From Bisporella sp. PMI_857 (Eukaryota > Ascomycota > Leotiomycetes > Helotiales > Helotiaceae): a stretch of 64,000 bases of DNA. Where the stretch lies: assembly GCA_021307315.1 (NCBI GenBank), contig JAJSPD010000096.1, forward strand, positions 88,625 through 152,624, read 5' to 3'. Under the pieces are notes generated by a model. It was not told the DNA's origin and did no database searches. It saw only the letters and a list, made by a program, of their open reading frames with translations. The position numbers and the translations under genes are program-made. Shown here one piece after another: positions 35,401-47,800 of the stretch (its first letter is position 1; each line of letters begins with the position of its first letter).

Positions 35401-38081
35401 GAGTATCCACATGAACTTGGCGATGGTGGGAGCGGGCGAAGTGGTAAGGCAGAAAACGGCAGTAGGAAGAGTAGCAGCATCAGTAGTAGTGACATATTAG
35501 CGGATAATATCGACGTTATTCGTTTTCATAGCGTAGTGCAGGGGTTCTTTGTTGATACACTTTTAGGAAGCCGGGAGATGGTGAGTGGCTTCAATTTTAA
35601 GAAAATCAAGCATAAGTCGATGCTGATTGATATAGGTTCACGAACCTATACTTCCTTGGATCAGGACGCCGTATGAGCTTTGGCTTCATCGAGCTGTGCA
35701 AGTATTCTGTTGTAGCTATGACATGGCTCATGAACGCATCACCAAAAAAACTAATACCGGCCTAGTAGAAGACTATAGGTTGTACGAGATTCATGGGATT
35801 AGGCTTCGCGAGCACGCATTGCGACATAAGAATATTCCCATGCCGGTAAGTCTAAACTAAGTTTACTTTATGACCTGTCTCATATTTCGCGTAGGAAACT
35901 CTCACAATGCTTGATCTGCGCCTCAACCTGATAAAGGCTCAAATTGAGCAACGAACCCCTGAGTCTTCAAGTGTCATCCAGCGAGGGAGACCAAACGCAT
36001 TCCAAGTCTCTATTTTTGATCGCACCAGCAGCTCTTCGGATGCAGGTACGCCAAGCTACGACCTAAAGTTTCACTCTACCGTATCTACTTGGGGGCTTCC
36101 AATCGATGAAGACAATGTCCAGCATGAATCACCACAGTCAATCAATGGAAACGATTTTAGAATTCCGTTAGCTGAGCACTACAAAGGTAATGGGCGCAGC
36201 TTCTCACAAATGCCGATCGAGGATCCGGGGTATGATGGCGATAGAGAAACCGCGGTGACGACGGTTAATCAATTGTTGCAGCAAACTGTAACCCAATCGA
36301 CAACATCACCAATTAGTCCTGGCGGACCTTGGCAAGTGGTGACACGCAATAAGCCTAGGCCACTCGATCCATGGCATCACAGAACGACAAAAAACCGTGA
36401 GAACCAGCGTTATCATGATAGTGCAGGCAGCTTCCGCGCTATTGGCACTATTGATCCGAGAGCCATTCATCTCAAGCCGAGCTTGGCGCACGAAGGCATA
36501 ATGCTGGAGAATGTTAAAGGCGAGGTTGGAACTGCGCGTGCCGTATCGAGAGGTCGCTCATCTGGAAACTCAATTGCAGAATTAGCGTTAGCGCATATCA
36601 ACAAGAACAGTCCACCACCTGCAAGAGGAGGAGGTATTATTCAAGGCCGACGCTCCTCGCAGACAAGTTCGAGACTTCGGAGCGGAAGGCCTTCGTATGC
36701 GATTGCGGTGTCAGGGTCAACTATGAATACCATCCCTGGTATCAGGGATCCAGACGCTGGTAGTAGTGTTTATGGAAGCCCGTCAAGTGTTGGTAGTCCG
36801 CCGATGCGCTCGGCAATGGAGGCTTTAGGTAACGTCCCTGGGGCGAATCAGACATATACGCCTATGCCACCGTACCCTCATTCACCAGCTGAGGAGTACC
36901 ATCAGCCATTTGGTCAGCTCTATCCTCGGGCCCCCGTGGTACAACAGAGCCAAGAAAATGGTATCTATGACCCAGCATCAAATATCTATCCCCACATGCT
37001 CGGCCTTCTACCAACCACAATCCGGAAACGCTCGACATCTTCTCCTCTGAGATGGGATCATTCTGCAGACGAATACCCCTCAGATCTTGAGACGGGTGCT
37101 TATCATCAATATAAAGACATTCTATCTCTGTCATCTCCAAATATTTTGCATAACCCACGGACTTCAGATTCAGATCTATACATACCTGGCCATCCGGAGC
37201 TATCTCATGGCTACACGAGCCAGCCTATGAGCCGCGATCCTTCAAGTCAAGGTGTAGCACCAGGTGAGGAGCGGCGAGCCAGTGTCGCGGAAACGGAACC
37301 TCTGCCTAAACTAGGAGAATTTAGTCCGAAGATTGGACCGACAAGTTACCAGGTCTATGAGAAGATGCAGAGACAGGAGGAGCAACAACGTGAACAAGAA
37401 AAAGCTGGCCTCAAACGCAGTCCGCCACTAAGATTTTCGCAACAGATGGACATTACTACACCTCCAATCCCGACCGCCGTTCCAAGTAGACCAGCAAGTG
37501 AGGCCAAAAGGAAATTCAATCCCAACGCCCCGGCATTTCTTCCAAGTAGCTCATCGCTCGCAGGAATGGGCGCGGGTTTTGATGGACAGCTAGACTGCCA
37601 ACCACAGCCTACAAGAACAAGCCCTGGACCCAGTCTGCTGCATAACCAAGGCCCGTTTTCACCACCTCCGCAAACCACATATCCATATCCTCCACCACAA
37701 CCCCAATTCCAGACAAGACATTCGCGATCATCACGTCATTCTCCTCTGCAGAACCAACCACCATTTTCGCCACCCTCTTCCTCTACTCACTCGCTCCCGC
37801 CACAACCACAGTTCCAGGCCAGGCAATCGAATTCCCCGAGGCAAGCTCAGGAACCCTTCAGCCCCCCGCTTCAGTATTCGAATGAGAATGCTCAAGTGGG
37901 AAGTGAGAGGATGAAGAGGACGGGCAGTGGAGGTGTCAGGATTGGAATGCAGGTGATTAATTTCGGGGATGTGCCGGAGGGGGTTGTGGTTAAGGAGGCG
38001 AGGGAGCGGGCGTTAAGGGGTCGAAACGGAGGAACGGGGTTAGGGATTGATGGTGCTGGGCTACCTGCAAGGGGGAAATAA
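32437..38081 (+). CDS. NLR: alpha/beta-hydrolase, NB-ARC and long disordered tail
   Basis: Predicted join(32437..32439,32524..32777,32946..33539,33618..33720,33769..33909,34037..34220,34290..35020,35191..35580,35636..35845,35895..38081), 1598 aa, total divisible by three. The first exon is the ATG alone. The N-terminus is a SERAC1/PGAP1-like lipase fold: VVLVHGLNGDPRNTW, then IIFVAHSLGGILVKRAL (Ser120 nucleophile) and GIIFLGTPHTGADPAKWG. The nucleotide-binding domain follows, with LPGGGKT at about 457-463, HSDWLLVLDG as Walker B, and LIYTSTE. After about residue 650 come winged-helix-like blocks (HIPVELIHLGL, FHSVVQGFFVDTLLG, HRAVQVFCCSYDMAHER). The last 700 residues are disordered and rich in Pro, Ser and Gln. 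This architecture recurs in fungi. No TPR, WD or ankyrin sensor is seen. It probably acts as a nucleotide-gated lipid-directed effector, by inference. Confidence 0.9.
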
Positions 38082-40003
38082 TGGAGTATATGGGCCATGA
38101 GCATGGGAAATAGGAAATAGGAGGACATAAGGAATGGAAATTGGAGGCGGTGTTTTTGGCGTGGATTACATGAGGACCGAAGCGGTTTTGACACAGCCCT
38201 ATAGGCATTTCTAGAAGGGAAAAGAGGGAATTGATCATATATACAGGAGAGGGGATCTACGGATGGGAAGGAAAAGTGTAGCATTTACATTGCATTGCGA
38301 ACGTATAATATATTACCATGTTTTCATTGTCGAAAATTGGCTCACTCCACGTCCTGCTGATATATTTCGTGCAAGACGCAACGCATGGATTTTTTACTTT
38401 TCCTTCTTAGGGCCCTCTACCTTTCAAATACGGGAACTTCGCACGCTTTGACTTTCAAGCTGAGAAATCCTCTTCGTTCGGGGGAGCCCAACGACAAGGG
38501 GAAATAAAGCCAGTCAAGGCGAGCCGAGAAGGGGTGTTATGTAGATCACGTGACCAGCGGTAAAACCTAGATGCTGGCGTTAACGTCGCCTTTACCCAAA
38601 ACATCCTCGTTGGACCGGGTTTTCGATCGTTGGATTTAGTCCGTCCAACTGAGGTCCTGGTAAGCTGAAATGCGTGCGTTGTGCTACCGCGTGGGTGCGG
38701 CATATAGCATGGGCTGGTCCGGTCTGGAGATAGGGGAATTTCTCGGCCTGGCCGGCTCGCGTCTTTGCTTGATCTTGAGGGCGAAGGAGATTTTAGTTTT
38801 AGGGTGGCGTGTTATTTTGTTAGGATTTACACCTCGGGGTTTGCTGTTCTGGGTATCTGGTGCGCGAGCGCATCTCTAGAGCAAAAAAGTGATGCTCACT
38901 TCCCGGCTCCTTGTTGCCCCCTTTGCCTTTCTTTGCGCGGTAGAGAGCGTGTCCTCTTTTCAGGAGAGTTCTCGGATGCTAGGGAACCTCCATCCGGTAG
39001 ATTATAAAGTTTGATCGCGGCAAACGATTTAGAGTTGGGTGGAAAGCAAAAGGAAATCTTCTTGTTTACGAAACAGGCTGTTTGGATGGGCATATCACAC
39101 AGTTTGCCGGAGATGTAGCTCAAGGGTGTTCTCCGGAACTACCCATAAGTATGTAACTCGCTACTTGCTCCCGTGGGTTTTGGATAGCCTTTCTCAACGG
39201 CTTCACCGGCACATCATCCTTGATCCAAACCGTGCCTCCTGGTGCAGGGGCTTGAGTGTTTGGAAATTAAAAAAAACTCAACACCAATATCAAGCCGTGG
39301 CTGAATCAAATCAGCGAGCCGTTTCCCCCGGGTTTCGGATCGGGTAACCCGTGTGCATAACCGACGGCATGAGTTACGCAGCGTGCGATCTGATTTTGTG
39401 CTGCTTGAAATGGAATTCATGGGCAGACCCAGCTCACACTGGCATATGCTGTAGGAGTGGCAACTATGACACTTACTTTTGCTGTCCACAACATCTCGTA
39501 AACACAGGATTCTTCGGGCCTTTGGTGGTTGTAGTAATATTTAGAGCATTCTAGCAACGTTTACTCATAAGACAGTACAATATGAGTTGACAGCAACACA
39601 TGGGCAATGTTTGAGACAGCCATATTAAATATCCTCGGGTTTCCTATGTAGTCTCGGGGATCTGGAAGAAGTGAGATTGAGCGAATTGTCGATATAGTTT
39701 CCAGCATGATATCTAATTAGAGGGTTGCACGGGTAGATACCTAAATCTAGCCATGAAAATTCAAAGGGGAATGAATGAAGGGAGATGTGGGAGGAAGGCG
39801 GTGGCCTTTTATACCAGAAATATTACAGCAGGCATAGGAACGAGTCACGACTAACACTCGGTAAAGAACAAGGCGAGTGAATCCTTTGCCAACATACACA
39901 TCTGGGTCATGTCTTGAGATCGTTATATTCCTTGTTTGTACATATCCCCGGTCACTTCCATGTCCTGAAGCCTTTTGTATCCTGGCTTCAAAACATTCAC
40001 TAT
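38082..40003. other. Convergent 3' intergenic region, 1.9 kb
   Basis: Between the NLR (+) and the permease (-). Several short frames occur on both strands, but none shows a family, intron or codon pattern that I can support. Confidence 0.5.
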
Positions 40004-41827
40004 TTACAGCGTGTATCTGAATCCCTCATGGCCCTCGATGACCTTTCCACCAGCTTCCGCTCGCTTATTCGCACGCCAGAACTTGAGACTCAATAACGAG
40101 GTAATAATAATTACCAACCCGTTGGCGATCAAGCACGTTAGGATACCTGGACCGTACTTGGGCGCATCTTGTTCACGGAAGACTGTAGAACCGATGATAC
40201 CACCAATACCGCCAAAGCCGACGAGGATCGCGGAGCAGAGAGCGCGCTTCCATTGTCCTGGGAAGTGTTAGTGTTTGAACAGGTAAGGTTATGAAAAGAA
40301 TGAGAAGGGGTAATGACCTCTAATATTATTAGCCTGATATGTAAGAATAGCAGGAATGTTAGCGTTTGCGGATATCGTGGCGAGAAAGACGCCGAAATAG
40401 CGTGCTCCGTTGTTTGTGGCATATCCGAGGATGGGGAGGCCGATGAGGCCGATTACTGCGAAGAAGATGATGATCGGTGCTCGCATGCGGTATTTGTCCC
40501 CAATCACAGCAGCTGCGTACATGAAGATGGCAGCACAGGCATAAGGGGGCGCTACTAAGCACTGCGCCTTGGCAATCGTGAAGCCCATACTGCGAAAGAG
40601 AATCACAGGGAGGAAGTAGGCTATGGCGTATGATTGTGTAGTTGTAAGTCCAAAAAGACAACCAAATGCCCAGACCTTTAGGTCTAGCGCGCTGGCGAGA
40701 TAGTTTTTGAGAGAAAATTTAGTGGGAATCACATCAGCGCGATCTTTGTTTATGCGGTCAACCATGAACGCTGCTTCACGCGCATTCAGGAAGCGCCATG
40801 ATTTCGTAGCAAGCTCAGGGAAATCGACGATTAGGAAGTAGCCGACGATTGCAAAGGTGCAGGTTATGACACCTTCGATCTGGAAGAGAGTTAGTTAGGT
40901 GATTATATAATATCTAGATGAAGTACGTACGATGAATATCCAGCGCCAGCCTCGTAGACCTTGTGTTCCATCCATTTGCATGATGCCATATGCGAGAATC
41001 CCAGAGCAGGCCGACGCGAGAGACCCAATGAGGTAGAAAACCGCGTTACGCTTTTGTAGCTCATATCTTGTGTACCAACACGACAGCAGATAAGCACATC
41101 CTGGAAAAAAGCCGGCTTCCAGTACTCCAAGTAATATCCGGAGGCCGACCATCTGCTCCCAGTTTGACACAAACCCAAATCCCTAATGGGGTTAGTCTAC
41201 ATATTTGTGGATGAGATCTCGGGAACAAACAATCATGCAACTTCCCCATAGTAACGTGATGGCAGACAGAAAGACTTGAGGGCCAATCTTTCGAAGGACA
41301 ACGACGGCAGGGGGCTGAAATAACACATATGGGATGAAAAATATCAGGACAATGATGCTGTAGCGGTTTCCAATGAGGTTGAGACTACCAGGCCCCGCTC
41401 TCATCCTGCAAAGTCATTAGTTGCTGCCGATAGCGCTTCTTGAATGCATGCTTACCCGGCAATATTTGCTGCGCTGAGATTTGTCCTGTCCATCAAACTG
41501 CAACAGTACAATACACCCAAAGTTGTGACGAGTCTCCGGTCAATCCGATGGATGATTTTCCTTTGTTGCGCAGGCGTGAATTCGGGCGTGACCTCATTAC
41601 TCTTGGTATCTGCGGACTAGAAGAGGTCAGGGATGGACTTCGTGGAAATTCGACTAAGAAAGTTCAAGGTGTATATCAGGCCATTGAGAGCGAGCGCAAG
41701 ACGAAAGGACAGCCCATATAGTTTGCACAGAATCTGGTTCCCTAATAATGGTAGAGAATATTGGAAAAAAGCTTACCGCAGCTCTCTCGATTTCACCAAG
41801 GTCGGTCTTTTCTGGATCTACAGCCAT
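40004..41827 (-). CDS. MFS permease, anion:cation symporter (Dal5-like) family
   Basis: Predicted complement(join(40004..40257,40318..40879,40931..41182,41231..41405,41456..41616,41777..41827)), 484 aa; all six exons close in phase. Family blocks appear in order: RIDRRLVTTLGVLYCCSLMD, RTNLSAANIAG, NRYSIIVLIFFIPYVLFQPP, GFVSNWEQMVGLRILLGVLE, AGFFPGCAYLLSCWYTRYE, RNAVFYLIGSLASACSGILA, GLRGWRWIFIIEG, then the second six-helix half ending in NIRGQWKRALCSA and the GGIGGIIGSTVFREQDAPKY loop. This is the allantoate/nicotinate/pantothenate-type subfamily, which imports small carboxylates at the plasma membrane. The substrate cannot be read from sequence. The donor at 40317 is GTCATT, which is weak. 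Confidence 0.92.
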
Positions 41828-43286
41828 GATTACGGTTGAGGTAAGATAAAAATATATTAAAGATAAGGGTCGAATGAGAAAATTGAAGGTAACTCGAATC
41901 CTAGATTAAAAAAGAGCAAGGGAAGCACTCGGTACTTATGCTTCGGAGCTCATGGAGTAGCTGCGGGGGAACAGAAGATATCCATGCTGCCAAGTAAGCT
42001 GTTAACAAAGGGTAGGTCGTACAAATTACACCGGAGCATCATGCATCTCGTGCAGACATGGATGATAACCATGCGTGCTGACATGGGTTAGCAATAGTGG
42101 AGGTAGATATCCTGACTCAATTCACAGTATCGTGGCACAGGCATGTCCCGGCCGTAAGGGAAGAGCGAGTGGGATGGTAAGAATTGCTTAGTTTGTTATG
42201 TTTCTTACACTATAAAGGTGGACTGATTGGCTATCGTAAGTGTGCGAGAATATAGGAATATTGAAGATGTGGTCATTGATATCAATACCAAGACGGGATG
42301 CCATGACTCTTGAAAATTTAGATCCAGCCTCCCGGCACCGTATATTGCCCAGACTGCAGAGAAGCAGAAAGTTACCTCGGCGGGCGTCGTATTTAGAGGT
42401 TCGTTGTGTGGAGTCTTCGCCTGCACTGACTCCCAATCTCCATACCCCAGGATTGTCGAAATTGAACTAACCGGGATGGCATTGGGAGAATGGATTAAGT
42501 TCGTCCGTTATACTGAGCCGAATGAACATCTTTCTCAGGCAGATAAAGGACTCTTACAATGTCGTGATATCTCTTCCAGTCTGAGCGCCTACATCGTTGA
42601 AGGCGACCTTCCAATACACAAAAATCGCAAAACTTGTAATAATAAGCTTATTGCCGCGAAGGACGGTGTGTCCGAACAATGCTTGGCGTATTAGAAGCAT
42701 TCTTCAAGATCTTTTGTGGGTTGGGATGTTTACCCCTCAACTTGGCAGTGGAAGCGATGTAACACCGGCGGCCATGGCGTGCATTGGCGGACGGAGGAGA
42801 GTCGTACACAGCAGTCCGACCCCGAACAGAGCCCCCGCCATGTGATGGGTGTGGCGATCTGGGGGCTAGAGCTGGGGTTAACGCCAACCGCCCACTCTTC
42901 AATAGTCAAAATCAGCAAGCAGCCTTGCTGCTGGCTGAACAAGGCTGATGATTCCAGCAGCTCCGGAGCTATGTCAGAAACGATCATGAACTGGGCTGCA
43001 ATCAGCACTAATGATCGGCAGAAACACCCCAATCTAACATTAGCATCCTCATCTGAAGGTTCAAATGCGCGAATTCGTCGACTGCAAGATTCATTCAGGA
43101 CATGACACGCGTAGGGTGGAGTCAGCTCCGGATCATCAAACGAGCAATCGTGGTAATGGGTCCATCTAAGCGCCTCCACGCCAGAGGGTCGGGTCCAGGC
43201 TGAGGTGAAAAAGATGAAGCAGGTTGAGGGGTGTGCAGTGTGGCTGATAGACCAGATATTAATTGTCTAGAAGCCGAGGCATGTTA
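41828..43286. other. Intergenic region with unassigned open frames
   Basis: Contains overlapping open frames on both strands (about 42205-42436 and 42730-43179 minus; 42404-43105 plus), none with a recognised domain. The minus-strand 149-codon frame 42730-43179 is Cys-rich (CHVLNESCSRRIRAFEPSDE) and may be a remnant, but I cannot support a gene. Confidence 0.4.
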
Positions 43287-44562
43287 TTATTCTGCCTTCT
43301 TGGCTATCTTCCTTTCTTTCCATTCTCTCCTGAGCTCGAAACCGACCTCTACCGCAATTAGGATGATAATGATCCATTCGAGGTGAATGCTATGTTTCTC
43401 GCTCAGCGTCTGTCGCATGATGCTTGCAATCTCCTGGGCATAGTCCATCTTCTCATTTAACGTCTTGATTCTGACTCCCACATCTAGCGCCCGGCCAACC
43501 TGATCATAGTAACCTTCCAGCCCCAGATCATGTCTGCTATCCCAGAACAGATCTGGGAGAGAGTCCGTTAATTCGGAATAATGGTTTAGTTGTGCGCGAA
43601 GCTCGAGCAATTCGCCAGTCTTTTGCAACATGAATCGACGGTCGAATGGCAGCCTTGAACCTTTCGAGAGCAAAGTAGGGATCATTCTTGTCGACTCGAA
43701 GTACTTGCCCAACATTGTTTCTAGTACTGCAAGCTTGGTCGATCGAGCGAGGCCAGAGGAAAATGCAATTTTGGCAAGGGTTGTATCGACCCTGGTACAG
43801 CTTGATCAGTCGAAATTGCTAGTTGAAGTGGAACTAAAAATAATACCTTGCGCCAGTCTGCGACTGAGTCTTGGTTCCTATCATGATGACGTCCCCACGA
43901 ATGCTACTGCTGTCCCTCTTAGGATCTTCCTCATATTCCAGATTCTCTAACTCCTTTTGAGACATTTGTGGATTCATAGCGGCGGGGAGAAGCGTTTTGG
44001 TAGCCAGGTCCATCACAACGTCTTCCGGCAGAGACCAGGCTACTAGGGAGCCGGAAGGGAAGACGAAGATGTCTCCATTATTAACTCCTCGTGTATGTAT
44101 AACCTGATCAGCTTCAAAACCAGTATCGTCAGGATCGAGAGGAAAGCCATGTGAGCGTAGGATACGACTCACGGCTTCCATGTCGAATTGATCCGCCACC
44201 GATATGGCAGTGACCATTTTATTGATTTCCTTATTCTTGACGACATTTTGTAGAGGGGATGAAGTTGCCCTCGACCTTTGTGCTTCGACGGCCACCCTTC
44301 TCAGGGAGATTTTCCCAGCAGGCGATCGCGTTGATTTTCTCTTCTGCGGTGACGCTGGGAAAGTCTCACTCAATTCGGTCAATTCTTTTGACGTCGTCAA
44401 CTCTTGCAGATATTGTGCATTGTAGAAGGAGAATGATCGTTGTTGCACGGTCGAAGCGTACACATTGCAACACGGTTGCAGACGAGGAATGTTTAGTGTT
44501 CGAAGTTGTTGAAGTAGAGGAGTTGAAAATATTCTCGTCGCATGGCGGCAGATTATCTGCAT
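43287..44562 (-). CDS. Mitochondrial RMND1/Rmd1-family (DUF155) protein
   Basis: Predicted complement(join(43287..43791,43847..44562)), 406 aa; phase agrees. The N-terminus is basic and amphipathic (MQIICRHATRIFSTPLLQQL), as in mitochondrial presequences. The DUF155 core starts near residue 115 (VADQFDMEAVSRILRSHGF) and includes GDIFVFPSGSLVAWSLPEDV, VDTTLAKIAFSSGLARSTKL, LRAQLNHYSELTDSLPDLFW and LNEKMDYAQEIASIMRQTLS. It ends in EKHSIHLEWIIIILIAVEVG, a single inner-membrane anchor. Human RMND1 and yeast Mrx10 act in mitochondrial translation; orthology is likely because of the presequence. It is divergent to Vps41, with start codons 274 bp apart. Confidence 0.92.
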
Positions 44563-44835
44563 CGTAGACTAGAAGCCGTAAGCAACGGAGGGGGGTCGCA
44601 TGGTTTTGTAGCCGGCGACGACTTGCAATTTGATCATTAATCAATCATTATACCAGGAATCAGTAATCATGTCCGAATATCATAATGCTTACATCTAATT
44701 TGGCCGACAAGACGAATATTTGTCTTGGCTCGGCCGCGTCACATGATTGCGATTCAGGTACGTTCAGCTGTGACGTTATCACGGCTAGAATTAGGTAGAA
44801 GAAGCATTAGGTGTGAAAAGAACGCGTCCGCCGCC
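44563..44835. promoter_or_regulatory. Bidirectional promoter between the RMND1-like gene and vps41
   Basis: 273 bp separate the two divergent start codons, so both core promoters must lie here. It contains short AT-rich patches, but no specific factor site is assigned. Confidence 0.6.
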
Positions 44836-47800
44836 ATGCCCGACGCGTCCAAGGACAAAGGCGACACAGGAACCGGCAAAGAAGAAGAGTCCAGTCGAGA
44901 TGAGACAGAGAGTCTTGACGAGGATGAGTCGGGTGGCTCAGAAGACAATGAGGACGAGGAAGAAGATGATGAGGAGGACGACGAGGATGATGAACCCAAG
45001 CTGAAGTACGCTCGATTGACGAGCCACCTCGGACTAGTTTATAGAAATGGAGATGCGACAAGCGCCTTCTTGGTAGCGGGGGATAAAATGAGTATGTAGC
45101 ATGTGAGAGGGAAAGGGCCCAGACGATGCCACAGCAAATCCTAACCCTAGTATTGATCAATAGCTAACCTTTTATTGCTACACAGTAATTGGCACACATA
45201 ATGGGAACATACATGTCCTGTCCCTGCCGTCCTTCCAGTCTATTCGAGTTTACCATGCACATTCAGCATCAATTAGCGGCATATCCATATCCCCATTTCC
45301 ACCTCCTCGAGCAAGCACTGCCTCTGAAGGCATCAGCAAAGTTAGCGGCCAGGGTAAAACATCCAAAGGGACTGCCTCGATTGCATCCCAATCTTCCACA
45401 GCTCCACAACGAACCCCAAAGAATTCCAAGGCTCCAGGAGTTACAAATATCCCATCAAATGCCATCTATATAGCTACATCCTCGATCGATGGGAATGTTT
45501 GCATAGCTTCTTTAATTGATCAAAAAGATGTACAGCTGCGGAATTTTGCTCGCCCCGTTCAGTCTGTTGCTCTTTCACCAAACTATAAGAATGATAGGAC
45601 CTACGTTTCGGGTGGCACTGCTGGTAATCTAGTTCTCACTGTGGGCGGTAGAGCAGGCGCAAGTACGTCGACAACTACAGGTAGCGCATCTGCCACTGCT
45701 GCAGGATGGCTTGGTACAATCGGTTTAGGCGGCGGCGACGCAAAAGACACTATTTTACACTCCGGAGAAGGCACCATAAACACCATCAAATGGTCATTAA
45801 CCGGAAAATATGTAGCATGGGTTAATGAATATGGTGTGAAAATCATGAGATCAAATCTTTCTCTAGAAAGTATAGATACGGAATCAGCGTGGAAACGAAT
45901 CGGACATGTTCCCCGGCCAGAGGAAGATGATTGGGAGGAAATGGCTGGTGTTTGGAAAGGCCGGATTGAGTGGATTGACGAGACAAACCTTGAGACTGAC
46001 GAGGATGACAAATCGCGTGAGGCCAGTGCGTTATCGCCTGCAACGGCAAAATTAAAACAGCAGACGTCGAAGAAAAGCAAACGGATTGAGAAACTTCTTA
46101 TCGGGTGGGGAGGCACAATATGGATTATAAACGTGCACCCTGGATCGACTGGAGTTGGCAAAAATGTCGGAGAGCGAACCGCGGGCAGGGCTGAGATAAT
46201 TAAAATGTAGGTGAAACTACCCTAATTGGAGGTCAAGGTGATAACTGACATTATAGTTTACGGATGGATTGCATAATTTCTGGATTGTCGTTATATACCC
46301 CAACGTTACTTCTTGTTCTTGCATATATTACACCTGGTGCTGGTGAGGAAGACGAAAGCGCTGATGAAGCTGAAGAAAGAAAGGGTCATAAATCGAAGGG
46401 CTCAACGGCATCAACTGCTAGTGAGCCACGTGGAGGAATCAGACACCGCCAAAACGCATTGTCTCCAGAACTTCGGCTCATAGATCTGGGCTCTTCCCAA
46501 GAAGTGGACACGGACAGACTTACAGTCAGCCGCTTTGAGCGATTATCAGCGGGAGATTATCAGTGAGTATTGCTCGCACTATGCCTTTTCTGTGAAATTC
46601 TTAAATCCTGGATGTATATTATAATACATATGGCGACAATGCTGTGTTTTTCGCCGCCTGAACAGGCATGGCTAACTCTTGTATCCGCCTAGTCTTGGAA
46701 TCTTGCCGGCAGCTCGCAATGTACCCGTAGCTCAAACCTCCCGAGGCACATTGGAAACGTTGACTGGCATGGGTAGTGGCATGTGGAATGCGACTATTAA
46801 CGCGACATCACTTTTGACATCTGCAGCGAGCATCCACAGTACAGGCAGCCACAGTGACTCTCCAAGCTCTCTGACCAGCAGCGCTAAAGATCGCAAGAAT
46901 GCCGCTCATCCCCATCTTGCAACGTGAGTGGTTCTGATTTGATAAGTTAAATTCATCTTCGTAGAATACATTGACTGATTTCATCTTCATATAGTCCAGG
47001 AATGAAGATTTTCATTCATAGTCCATACGACTGCATACTCTCAACGAAAAGAGATCTTTCAGATCATTTGACCTTCCTGCTTGAGCATCAAAAGTACCAA
47101 GAAGCATGGGAGCTCATTGACGAACATCCAGAAGTGATATCATCATCTCCCGAAAAACTAGCCGAGATTGGCCCTGGGAATACAGATCCAACTCAAGCAA
47201 GTAGTGACGACTTTTATGATGATACTTCGTCGATCGTGGACTCTGCAAGTCGATTGATCAATTCTTCTGTGGAAAAGGAGAAGCGAAGAATAGGCGACCT
47301 CTGGATCCACCAATTGATCGAGCAGGGTGACTGGTTGACGGCGGGCAAGACATGTGGCAAAGTCCTAGGTACATCGGCACAATGGAAGGACTGGGTCTAT
47401 AGATTTGTCGCTGCGAAAAAATTCGATGAGATAACGCCTTATATACCCACGACGCAGCTAAAACCGCCTCTTGAGTCAACCATATATGAAGTTATTCTAG
47501 CAAACTATATTGCAAATGATCGCCCAAAAGTTCGCCAGTTACTTGATTTGTGGTCTCCTGACCTTTTTGACATTCAAGGAGTCACTACAGCTCTCGAAAA
47601 CCAACTCAAATACCGAGATGTAAGAAAAGACAGTATCGAAGATGGCGAAAGGGGTAGAGATTGGAAGATTATTATGGAGAGTATGGGGAAGCTATATTTG
47701 GCCGACGGAAGGCCTCGTGAGGCTTTGAGATGCTATTTCAATCTACAGGATGCCGATACTGCAATGACTCTTGTCAAGGAATACCACCTGTTGGATGCTG

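Noticed and set aside
42730..43179. 149-codon Cys-rich minus-strand frame that might be a transcription-factor fragment
   Set aside because: No zinc-cluster spacing and no neighbouring exon could be joined in phase; the overlapping plus-strand frame is equally long.
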